This document shows positions 1 through 6,969 of a stretch of 22,372 nt of DNA, in pieces. The translations under genes were made by a program, and so were the position numbers. Source of the stretch: JAISGQ01 sp045534445 (GTDB taxonomy: Bacteria; Bacillota; Clostridia; Oscillospirales; Acutalibacteraceae). The notes under the pieces are model-generated. The model did not search any database. It had not been told where the DNA came from and saw only the letters and a list, made by a program, of their open reading frames with translations. The DNA is taken from positions 1 through 22,372 of the forward strand of contig JAZSJQ010000051.1 in NCBI GenBank assembly GCA_045534445.1. Reading direction: 5' to 3'. Within the stretch, counting starts at the first letter, position 1, and each line of letters begins with the position of its first letter.

Positions 1-2013
1 TATAATCTTGTAAAGGCTGGCGGCGAGACATATATTATCGTTAATGAGCTTGTTGAAAGCACAATGAAAGCGGCTAAGATTGATGAGTATGAGATCGTAG
101 GTGAAATTAAGGGCGAGGAACTTGAGTATATGACTGCTCAGCATCCTTTCCTAGACAGACAGTCTCTTGTAATCGTCGGTGACCATGTTACCATCGAAAG
201 CGGTACAGGATGTGTTCATACTGCTCCAGGTCACGGTGTTGACGACTATAATGTATGCAGAAAGTACCCTGAGATCCCCATGGTAGTTCCCGTTGATGCA
301 GCAGGTAAGATGACTGCAGAAGCAGGTGATTTCGTAAAGGGCAAGACCACCGATGAAGCTAATAAGATCATCGGCAAGCACCTTGAAGAGACAGGCGCTC
401 TTCTGGCAGGTGAGAGAATCGTTCATAAGTATCCCCACTGCTGGAGATGCAAGCATCCCATTCTCTTCAGAGCAACTGAACAGTGGTTCTGCTCTATCGA
501 TAATTTCAAGGAAGCAGCTCTTGAGGCTATCAAGGGTGTCAAGTGGATCCCCGGCTGGGGCGAAGATCGAATCACCTCCATGGTTCGTGAGCGCAAGGAT
601 TGGTGTATCAGCCGTCAGCGCCGCTGGGGTGTTCCCATTCCCATCTTCTACTGCAAGAAGTGCGGTAAGGAGCATCTTGACAAGGATACCATCATGTATG
701 TAGCAAAGCTTTTCGGTAAGCACGGCTCCGATGTATGGTATGAGAGAACTCCGTCAAGACTTATGCCCAAGGGTACTACCTGTAAGCATTGCGGTAATAC
801 TACCTTTACTAAGGAAAACGACATCATGGATGTCTGGTTTGATTCCGGCGTAACTCACGCAGCAGTATGTGAGACCCGTGATTATCTTACATGGCCTGCA
901 GACCTTTATCTTGAGGGGGCAGACCAGTACAGAGGCTGGTTCAACTCTTCACTGCTCACCGCAGCAGCGTGGAGAGGTCAGGCACCTTACAAGGCTGTTG
1001 TAACTCACGGCTGGGTACTTGACGAAAAGGGCGACGAGATGCACAAGTCCAAGGGCAACGGCATTTCTCCCGAAACCATCGTCAAGAAGTACGGCGCAGA
1101 TGTTCTCAGACTCTGGGTTGCATCTTCCGACTATCACAGCGACGTCAAGATTTCCGATAATGCTCTTTCTCAGATTTCCGAATCCTACAGAAAGATCAGA
1201 AATACCTGCCGCTTTATCCTTGCAAATATCGCTGATTTCGATCCTGACAAGGATATGGTTAAGGCAGAGGATCTCATGCCTATCGATCGTTGGGCACTTG
1301 CAAGACTCAATACTCTTATTGCAGCATGCAAGAAGGCTTACGACGGCTATGAGTTCTATCAGGCATTCCACGCAATCATCAAGTTCTGCGTTGTTGATAT
1401 GTCTAACTTCTATCTCGATGTTCTCAAGGACAGACTCTACTGCGACGGCAAGGAAAGCGTAAGCCGCAGAGCTGCACAGAGCGTCATGTTCGAGATCCTC
1501 GATTCCATGGTCAGACTTGTTTCTCCCATCCTTGCATATACCTCTGACGAAGTATGGCAGTTCATGCCTCACAGAGATAGCGACAATGCTGAAAATATCG
1601 TATTCAACAGCATGCCTGAAGCAAAGGCTGTTGATGCTGACGAGGCATTCATGGCAGACTGGGATAAGCTTCATGCTATCAGAGACGAAGTTCAGAAGGC
1701 TCTGGAAGGTGCAAGAAAGGAAAAGGTAATCGGCAAGTCTCTGGAGGCTGTTGTTACCCTTTACTGTGATGCAGATATGCTCGCTTTCCTTAAGAAGTAT
1801 GAGGATACTCTCAATGCAATCTTCATCACTTCCGGTGTAACTCTTGCTGAAAATGACGGCAGTGCAGCAGCTTCCGAGCTTGCAGGTCTTGCTGTCAAGG
1901 TAGAGAAGGCATCGGGCGAGAAGTGCGAACGCTGCTGGGCTTACGACAGCACTGTCGGTCATGACAGCGAGCATCCCACACTTTGTGAGAGATGCAGAAA
2001 CGCAATTAAATAA
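1..2013 (+). CDS. ileS: Isoleucyl-tRNA synthetase, 3' part (5' end outside window)
   Basis: This class I aminoacyl-tRNA synthetase charges tRNA-Ile in the cytoplasm. The reading frame is open from base 1 with no start codon, so the gene begins upstream. About 670 residues are present of an expected 900 or more, and the N-terminal HIGH region is missing. Visible parts are the end of the editing domain (HTAPGHGVDDY), an internal Cys-rich segment (CKKCG and CKHCG), the second catalytic signature in variant form (EMHKSKGNG, codons at 1036-1062, in place of KMSKS), the anticodon-binding helical region, and the C-terminal zinc finger (KCERCW ... LCERC). lspA starts 20 nt downstream with its own ribosome binding site, so the two are probably cotranscribed. 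Codon use is strongly biased, as expected for a well-expressed gene. A T-box leader would be expected for ileS in this group but cannot be assessed here. Confidence 0.97.
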   Translation, partial: YNLVKAGGETYIIVNELVESTMKAAKIDEYEIVGEIKGEELEYMTAQHPFLDRQSLVIVGDHVTIESGTGCVHTAPGHGVDDYNVCRKYPEIPMVVPVDAAGKMTAEAGDFVKGKTTDEANKIIGKHLEETGALLAGERIVHKYPHCWRCKHPILFRATEQWFCSIDNFKEAALEAIKGVKWIPGWGEDRITSMVRERKDWCISRQRRWGVPIPIFYCKKCGKEHLDKDTIMYVAKLFGKHGSDVWYERTPSRLMPKGTTCKHCGNTTFTKENDIMDVWFDSGVTHAAVCETRDYLTWPADLYLEGADQYRGWFNSSLLTAAAWRGQAPYKAVVTHGWVLDEKGDEMHKSKGNGISPETIVKKYGADVLRLWVASSDYHSDVKISDNALSQISESYRKIRNTCRFILANIADFDPDKDMVKAEDLMPIDRWALARLNTLIAACKKAYDGYEFYQAFHAIIKFCVVDMSNFYLDVLKDRLYCDGKESVSRRAAQSVMFEILDSMVRLVSPILAYTSDEVWQFMPHRDSDNAENIVFNSMPEAKAVDADEAFMADWDKLHAIRDEVQKALEGARKEKVIGKSLEAVVTLYCDADMLAFLKKYEDTLNAIFITSGVTLAENDGSAAASELAGLAVKVEKASGEKCERCWAYDSTVGHDSEHPTLCERCRNAIK

Positions 2014-2033
2014 ATTCCAAGGAGCATTTACCT

Positions 2034-2549
2034 ATGCTTTATGTTGTAATAATTGTTTGTGCTGCAGTGCTTATTGCGGCAGACCAGATAATTAAATATG
2101 TAGTTGATACTAACCTTGAGATCGGTGAATCGGTCGTTGCGATAAAGGGCTTGCTGAATTGGCATCACCTCAGAAATGATGGTGCTTCATTCAGTATACT
2201 TGAGGGTCAGAGATGGTTCTTTATAATAGGAACGTTCATAATTCTCGGAATTATTGCCTTTATTCTTGCAAGAAAAATGATAATTCACTGGGTTGGCTAT
2301 CTGTCAGCTACGCTTATTATTGCTGGCGGCATAGGAAATCTCATTGACAGGATACGCTTCGGCGAGGTTATTGATTATATCGATATATCTCCGTGGTTTG
2401 AGTTTGCGGTGTTTAACTTTGCAGACTGCTGCATTGTTATCGGCGGAATACTGATGTGTGTATATATTTTGTTTATACATGACAAGGTAGCAATCAGATT
2501 ATCAGAAAACGATCCTGCCATTGAGGAATCTTCTGAAGAAGATGAATAA
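2034..2549 (+). CDS. lspA: Lipoprotein signal peptidase (signal peptidase II)
   Basis: This membrane aspartyl protease cleaves the signal peptide from prolipoproteins after lipid attachment. The 171-residue product has four hydrophobic segments, the usual topology for the family. It has the conserved DQIIKY motif in the first segment, the RNDGASFS motif in the outer loop, and the two catalytic aspartates: D105 in GNLIDR and D131 in FNFADC. Length is at the upper end of the family because of an acidic C-terminal tail (EESSEEDE). The start is supported by AAGGAG at 2019-2024, 9 nt before the ATG. The 3' end overlaps the rluD start by 8 nt. Order ileS-lspA-rluD is common in Firmicutes and implies one operon. 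Confidence 0.97.
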   Translation: MLYVVIIVCAAVLIAADQIIKYVVDTNLEIGESVVAIKGLLNWHHLRNDGASFSILEGQRWFFIIGTFIILGIIAFILARKMIIHWVGYLSATLIIAGGIGNLIDRIRFGEVIDYIDISPWFEFAVFNFADCCIVIGGILMCVYILFIHDKVAIRLSENDPAIEESSEEDE

Positions 2550-3453
2550 AGAAATCAGATTGATTGCTGAGCAGGACGGTGACAGATTGGATAAATCTGT
2601 AGCTGCCCTGCTTACAGATTACTCAAGGTCATATATTCAGAAACTCATTGAAGACGGTGCTGTGCTTCTTAACGGAAAAACAGCCGGGAAGAAGAGTGTT
2701 GTTAAAGCGGGCGATGAGATAGTTTTGTCAATTGCTGAGCCTCAGACATTGGAAACTCTTCCTGAAAATATTCCTCTGGACATTGCTTATGAAGATGATG
2801 ACCTTCTGGTTGTTAATAAACCCAAGGATATGGTTGTTCATCCTGCGGCAGGAAATCTCAGTGGTACGCTTGTAAATGCTTTGCTTTATTACTGCGGAGA
2901 TTCACTTTCGGGAATCAACGGAGTGGCAAGACCCGGTATAGTTCATAGGATAGATAAGGATACAAGCGGTCTGCTGATAGTTGCAAAGAATGATTTTGCA
3001 CATCAGAAGCTTGCCGATCTTATAAAGGAACATGACTTTACACGTCAGTACGAGGCAATAATAGTCGGAAAACCCAAGGAAAACAGCGGAACTATCCGAA
3101 CTCTTATCGGAAGAAGTCCTTCCGACAGAAAAAAGATGGCTGTTACAAAGGACGGGCGAGAGGCAATTACCCATTATGAGATTCTGGATACATATAAGGG
3201 TTATTCTCATTTAAGGCTTACCCTTGAAACAGGACGTACACATCAGATAAGAGTACACATGGCTCACATCGGTCACCCTGTGGTGTGCGATGCTGTATAT
3301 GGCGGCAAACCTCAGTTTCCTGAGTGTAAAGGTCAATGCCTTCACGCCAAAAGAATAGCTTTTGTTCATCCCAGAACGGGAAAACTCATAGATATCGAGT
3401 CTGAATTACCCGAATATTTTGAAGCAATACTCAAAAGACTTCGCTCACAGTAA
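2542..3453 (+). CDS. rluD: RluA/RluD-family rRNA pseudouridine synthase
   Basis: Converts specific uridines in large-subunit rRNA to pseudouridine. The 303-residue product has an N-terminal S4 RNA-binding domain (about residues 10-60, with RSYIQKLIEDGAVLLNG) and a catalytic domain carrying HRIDKDTSG, with catalytic aspartate D138. Later RluA-family motifs are also present (LETGRTHQIRVHMAHIGHPVVCDAVYGG). I chose the ATG at 2542, which overlaps the lspA stop by 8 nt, is preceded by GAAGAAG and gives MNKEIRLIAEQDGDRLD. An in-frame TTG at 2521 would add seven residues encoded inside lspA and has no good ribosome binding site. RluD is the usual member at this locus, but the exact target uridines cannot be read from sequence, so the subfamily assignment is less certain than the enzyme class. 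Confidence 0.95.
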   Translation: MNKEIRLIAEQDGDRLDKSVAALLTDYSRSYIQKLIEDGAVLLNGKTAGKKSVVKAGDEIVLSIAEPQTLETLPENIPLDIAYEDDDLLVVNKPKDMVVHPAAGNLSGTLVNALLYYCGDSLSGINGVARPGIVHRIDKDTSGLLIVAKNDFAHQKLADLIKEHDFTRQYEAIIVGKPKENSGTIRTLIGRSPSDRKKMAVTKDGREAITHYEILDTYKGYSHLRLTLETGRTHQIRVHMAHIGHPVVCDAVYGGKPQFPECKGQCLHAKRIAFVHPRTGKLIDIESELPEYFEAILKRLRSQ

Positions 3454-3460
3454 AACGGAG

Positions 3461-4291
3461 TTGATTTTTCTGCAAAAAAGAATTATCATTGCATCCGACA
3501 TAGACGGCACATTGATAACAAGCAAGCTCAGACTCCCACTGAGGAATAAGCTGGCTGCAAAGAAATTTGCAAAACAAGGCGGCGAGCTTGTTATTGCCTC
3601 GGGCAGATCTCCTTTGTCGGTGCGAAAATATAAAGAAATGATCACCTGCTCTGATATGAGCATAGTTTTCAACGGCGCTGCTGTGTATGATTTTGCAAAG
3701 AATGATTTCGTGTGGTCATCCATGCTCGATAAGAATGAGCTTATGCCGCTTGTGATGGCTGTCTATAATAAGTTCCCGGGAGTTGGTATCGAGCTGTGGT
3801 GCGATGACAACAACATATATCAGCTGAGATACGGATACGACAATACTGCAAGGGAAACTGTTGAAGGTCTTAAGTTTGTAACGGTAGATGTGAATGAATA
3901 CAGTGTACCTGAAAAGTTTTTCAAAATACTGTTCTCAGGCAGTTCAGAGGAGATAAAGCAGGTCTGGGATTATTGCAGAGAGAATGCGCCCGAAAGTGCG
4001 GTATCGGTATGTTCATGTCCTTACTACTGCGAGATCCTTAATAAAAATGCAAATAAAATGGCTGCTGTCAATGCTCTCGTGGCACTGGAAGACAGGGAAG
4101 CGATGCGCATAGCGATAGGCGATTATTATAATGATATGGAAATGATCGAGGGCGCTGATTTTTCCGCAGCCCCCGAAAATGCTGCTGAGGAAATCAAAAA
4201 AGCATCGGATTTAATTGTGTGCGACTGCCGCAGAGGCGCTGTGGCAGAGCTTATAGATTATGTTATAAAACACTTTATGGAGGTTTCATAA
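3461..4291 (+). CDS. Cof-type HAD-IIB family phosphatase
   Basis: Predicted cytosolic Mg-dependent phosphatase of the haloacid dehalogenase superfamily, Cof/type IIB subgroup, which acts on sugar phosphates, flavin or pyridoxal phosphates; the substrate here is unknown. Motif I is SDIDGTL with nucleophile D13 and acid/base D15, motif II lies in VFNGA, motif III lysine is K199 in ANKMAAV, and motif IV is GDYYND (D221, D225). The start is ambiguous. The frame is open from TTG 3419, inside rluD, but GGAG at 3457-3460 lies directly against TTG 3461 and 9 nt before an in-frame CTG at 3470. The first conserved strand starts after residue 7, so any of these starts gives an intact domain. The stop overlaps the transketolase ATG by 1 nt, so translational coupling is likely. 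Numbering assumes 3461. Confidence 0.9.
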   Translation: MIFLQKRIIIASDIDGTLITSKLRLPLRNKLAAKKFAKQGGELVIASGRSPLSVRKYKEMITCSDMSIVFNGAAVYDFAKNDFVWSSMLDKNELMPLVMAVYNKFPGVGIELWCDDNNIYQLRYGYDNTARETVEGLKFVTVDVNEYSVPEKFFKILFSGSSEEIKQVWDYCRENAPESAVSVCSCPYYCEILNKNANKMAAVNALVALEDREAMRIAIGDYYNDMEMIEGADFSAAPENAAEEIKKASDLIVCDCRRGAVAELIDYVIKHFMEVS

Positions 4292-5130
4292 TGGACGCTG
4301 CAAAAAAGAAAAGCCTTCAGATAACAGCGAACAAAGTTCGTCAGCTTGTTATCGAAGGTACCTACAATGCAAAGTGCGGACACCCGGGCGGTTCACTTTC
4401 CATGACCGACATGCTTACTTATCTCTATTTTGATAAGATGAATGTTAATCCCGATGCACCGCAGATGGACGACCGTGACCGTTTTGTTCTTTCAAAAGGT
4501 CATTGCGCACCTGCACTTTACGGTGCTCTCGCTCTGCGCGGATTCTTCCCCGTTGATGACATCAAGACTCTGCGTAAATACGGAAGCTATTTGCAGGGTC
4601 ACCCCGATATGAAGAAGATTCCCGGTGTTGATATGAGCAGCGGCTCTCTCGGACAGGGCATTTCCTGTGCTGTTGGTATGGCTCTTTCCATGAAGCTGCA
4701 GAACAGAACCAACCATGTTTATACCATTCTCGGCGACGGAGAGATCGAAGAGGGTCAGGTATGGGAAGCTGCAATGTTTGCTTCTCACAAGAAGCTTGAC
4801 AATCTTACTGTTATTGTTGATAACAACAATCTTCAGATCGACGGTGCTGTCACAGAGGTAAACTCTCCTTATCCCATCGTTGAGAAGTTTGAGGCTTTTG
4901 GATTCAAGACTGTTGAGATCGACGGTCATGATTTTGATGCTATTGAAAATGCGATCAACACTGATTCCGAGGGCAAGCCTCTTGCAATCATCATGAAGAC
5001 AGTTAAGGGCAAGGGCGTTTCCTATATGGAAAACGTTGCAGATTGGCACGGCAAAGCTCCCAATGCTAATGAATACGAAGTCGCAATGGCAGAGCTCAAG
5101 GCTGAATGTGCAAGACTGGAGGCAGAATAA
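4291..5130 (+). CDS. Transketolase, N-terminal (TPP-binding) subunit
   Basis: First half of a split transketolase, the thiamine diphosphate enzyme of the non-oxidative pentose phosphate pathway. The 279 residues carry the N-terminal transketolase fold: GHPGGS with substrate/TPP histidine H31, the TPP/Mg motif GDGEIEEGQ (148-156) and the metal-binding DNNN at 177-180. GGAGG at 4279-4283 supports the ATG at 4291, which overlaps the preceding stop (TAATG). The stop likewise overlaps the start of the C-terminal subunit by 1 nt, which suits stoichiometric production of the two chains. Split transketolases of this kind are well known in Clostridia and archaea, so this is not a broken gene. Codon use is biased, consistent with high expression. 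Confidence 0.96.
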   Translation: MDAAKKKSLQITANKVRQLVIEGTYNAKCGHPGGSLSMTDMLTYLYFDKMNVNPDAPQMDDRDRFVLSKGHCAPALYGALALRGFFPVDDIKTLRKYGSYLQGHPDMKKIPGVDMSSGSLGQGISCAVGMALSMKLQNRTNHVYTILGDGEIEEGQVWEAAMFASHKKLDNLTVIVDNNNLQIDGAVTEVNSPYPIVEKFEAFGFKTVEIDGHDFDAIENAINTDSEGKPLAIIMKTVKGKGVSYMENVADWHGKAPNANEYEVAMAELKAECARLEAE

Positions 5131-6077
5131 TGGCTGATGTAATAAAGAAGGCAACGAGAGACAGCTACGGTGAGACTCTTGTTGAACTGGCAAAAGAATA
5201 TCCCAACCTTTATGTTCTTGATGCTGACCTTGCTGCAGCAACCAAGACAGGCATATTCAAGAAGGCATATCCCGATCGTCACATTAACTGCGGTATTGCA
5301 GAGGGCAACATGATGAGCATCGCAGCAGGTATGGCTGCTGCAGGCGATATCGTATTTGCAAGTTCCTTTGCAATGTTCGCAGCAGGCCGTGCTTATGAGC
5401 AGGTCAGAAACTCCATAGGCTATCCTCATCTCAACGTCAAGATCGGTGCTACCCATGCAGGTATCTCCGTCGGTGAAGACGGTGCTACCCATCAGTGCTG
5501 CGAGGATATTGCTCTTATGAGAACCATCCCCGGAATGACAGTTATCGTTCCTGCTGATGATGTCGAAGCAAAGCAGGCAGTACGTGCTGCTGTAGAGCTT
5601 GACGGTCCTGTTTATCTCCGATTCGGCAGACTTGCAGTTCCCGTATTCTTTGACGAGAATTATAAGTTTGAGATCGGTAAGGGTGCTGTTCTTAAGGAAG
5701 GTACAGATGTTACTGTTATCGCAAACGGTCTTATGGTTGCTCCGGCTGTTGAGGCTGCAGAAAAGCTTGCAGAGGAAGGCATCAGCGTTCGCGTTGTGAA
5801 TATGCCTACAGTCAAGCCTCTTGACGGTGAACTCGTCAAGAAGTGCGCTGAGGAGACAGGTGCTATCGTTACCGCAGAAGAGCACAGCGTTATCGGCGGT
5901 CTCGGCGGTGCTGTATGTGAGTATCTTGCTGAAAACTGTCCTGTTCCCGTTGTAAAGCTTGGTGTTGACGATAAGTTCGGCATCAGCGGTCCCGCACTTG
6001 AGCTTCTTGATATCTTCAAGCTCAATGCAGAGGGCGTTATTGAGAAGGTCAAGTCCGCCCTTGCTCTTAAGAAATAA
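5130..6077 (+). CDS. Transketolase, C-terminal (pyrimidine-binding) subunit
   Basis: Second half of the split transketolase. The 315 residues cover the pyrimidine-binding domain, including the catalytic glutamate E58 in NCGIAEGNM that activates the thiamine ring, followed by the C-terminal domain (GTDVTVIANG ... VVNMPTVKPLDGELV ... AEEHSVIGGLGGAVCEYL). The start is the ATG at 5130, which overlaps the stop of the N-terminal subunit and lies 7 nt after GGAGG at 5118-5122. The upstream in-frame GTG at 5106 would lie within the previous gene and is not needed. The two chains must assemble to form the active site at their interface. A strong terminator follows immediately, ending this operon. 1-Deoxyxylulose-5-phosphate synthase has a related fold, but the split two-gene form and motif spacing fit transketolase. 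Confidence 0.96.
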   Translation: MADVIKKATRDSYGETLVELAKEYPNLYVLDADLAAATKTGIFKKAYPDRHINCGIAEGNMMSIAAGMAAAGDIVFASSFAMFAAGRAYEQVRNSIGYPHLNVKIGATHAGISVGEDGATHQCCEDIALMRTIPGMTVIVPADDVEAKQAVRAAVELDGPVYLRFGRLAVPVFFDENYKFEIGKGAVLKEGTDVTVIANGLMVAPAVEAAEKLAEEGISVRVVNMPTVKPLDGELVKKCAEETGAIVTAEEHSVIGGLGGAVCEYLAENCPVPVVKLGVDDKFGISGPALELLDIFKLNAEGVIEKVKSALALKK

Positions 6078-6086
6078 ATGTAATTT

Positions 6087-6121
6087 TATAGCCGCCTTTT
6101 TCGAAGGGCGGCTATATTTTT
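6087..6121 (+). terminator. Rho-independent terminator after the transketolase genes
   Basis: Perfect 10-bp inverted repeat TATAGCCGCC (6087-6096) / GGCGGCTATA (6107-6116). A T-G wobble and two A-T pairs extend the stem to a TTCG tetraloop at 6100-6103. A run of five T follows (6117-6121). It lies 9 nt after the transketolase stop and closes the ileS-to-transketolase operon. Confidence 0.9.
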
Positions 6122-6154
6122 GTGCGAAAAACAAAAATATGTTCGATAAAAGTA

Positions 6155-6183
6155 TTCCATTATAAAATTAATTGTGATATAAT
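6155..6183 (+). promoter_or_regulatory. Putative sigma-A promoter of radC (extended -10)
   Basis: Consensus TATAAT at 6178-6183 preceded by TG at 6175-6176, giving an extended -10 element. The matching -35 position (6155-6160, TTCCAT) is poor, as is usual for extended -10 promoters. Transcription would begin near 6190, about 25 nt before the radC ATG. The position directly after a terminator supports it. Confidence 0.65.
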
Positions 6184-6214
6184 GTGTCAAACGGCAGCAA
6201 AAGGGGATATTACA

Positions 6215-6904
6215 ATGTCAGGGAATCCGCATGAAGGGCACAGGAAGCGTCTCAGAGAGCTTTATGAGAAAAACGGTCTGAGGAATTTTGAAGGTCATAA
6301 TGTTCTTGAACTGTTATTGTTTTATTGCATACCGAGAAAAGACACAAATGAGATTGCTCATGCTCTGATAAACAGATTCGGCTCGTTTTCAGAAGTTCTT
6401 GATGCCCCTGTACATGAGCTTCAGAAGGTTAATGATGTGGGGTATAATACGGCGCTTTTTCTTAATATGATAGGCGATATCCAGCGGTATTATCAGAAGG
6501 ATAAAGCCAACCAGAAAGTGGTATCGGGACATGATGCCATCGTTGACCATGTGTTCAACAGCCTCTCCACATTGACGGAAGAGCAGGTCATGCTTGTCTG
6601 TGTGGACAATAAAATGAATATGATCTGTTCGGAGATAATCTGCGAAGGCTCTGTAAACAGTGCCTCGCTCAGTACAAGGGCAGTAATCAGCTCTGCTCTT
6701 GCGCATAATGCCGTAGGCGTAATTCTGGCTCATAACCATCCGAGAGGGTATGCACTTCCATCGAGAGAGGATCTGCATACAACAAAGATAATAAATGAAG
6801 CACTTAAGTCGATTTCAGTGGCGCTTGTTGATCATATAATATGTACTCCTACTGAAAAGAATTCGCTTGCATCATGCGAACAGCTTGAATATCTTTTTAT
6901 GTAG
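6215..6904 (+). CDS. radC: RadC-family JAB/MPN domain protein
   Basis: A 229-residue RadC protein. It has an N-terminal helix-hairpin-helix-like region (about residues 8-75, EGHRKRLRELYEKNG ... VNDVGYNTALFLNMIGDI) and a C-terminal JAB1/MPN metalloprotease-like domain. The JAMM metal motif is complete: H173-N-H175, seven residues, S183, two residues, D186. E144 is a likely catalytic glutamate. The family was named for DNA repair, but its biochemical role remains unsettled. I chose ATG 6215 because AAGGGG lies 9-14 nt upstream and an extended -10 promoter lies at 6173-6183; the frame is open further 5' but runs back through that promoter. It stands directly before uvrB and uvrA, so cotranscription with excision repair is possible. 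Confidence 0.93.
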   Translation: MSGNPHEGHRKRLRELYEKNGLRNFEGHNVLELLLFYCIPRKDTNEIAHALINRFGSFSEVLDAPVHELQKVNDVGYNTALFLNMIGDIQRYYQKDKANQKVVSGHDAIVDHVFNSLSTLTEEQVMLVCVDNKMNMICSEIICEGSVNSASLSTRAVISSALAHNAVGVILAHNHPRGYALPSREDLHTTKIINEALKSISVALVDHIICTPTEKNSLASCEQLEYLFM

Positions 6905-6916
6905 AGCATTAACTGG

Positions 6917-6946
6917 TTGTATAGATAATTAATGATAAAGGATAAT
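6917..6946 (+). promoter_or_regulatory. Weak candidate promoter before uvrB
   Basis: TTGTAT at 6917-6922 and GATAAT at 6941-6946, with an 18-nt spacer. Transcription would start close to the uvrB ribosome binding site, which makes it marginal. No GAAC-N4-GTTC type LexA box is visible in this gap, so uvrB may simply be read from the radC promoter. Confidence 0.25.
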
Positions 6947-6969
6947 AAAGGAGAGGGGAGAAGGATATT

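Noticed and set aside
1..60. T-box leader of ileS
   Set aside because: The window begins inside the ileS coding region, so no leader sequence is available to judge.
949..1974. 341-codon minus-strand open frame within ileS
   Set aside because: It is antisense to conserved ileS coding sequence, with no recognised domain and no ribosome binding site that I could support.
4291..6077. Transketolase broken by a frameshift into two genes
   Set aside because: The break falls at a domain boundary, each half has its own ribosome binding site, and the TAATG overlap is typical of the established split transketolases.
5022..6134. 370-codon minus-strand open frame across the transketolase C-terminal gene and its terminator
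   Set aside because: It is a shadow of a biased-codon gene and it runs through the terminator hairpin; no protein family is recognisable.
6905..6969. LexA/SOS box before uvrB
   Set aside because: AACTGGTTGT superficially suggests one, but there is no GAAC-N4-GTTC palindrome.
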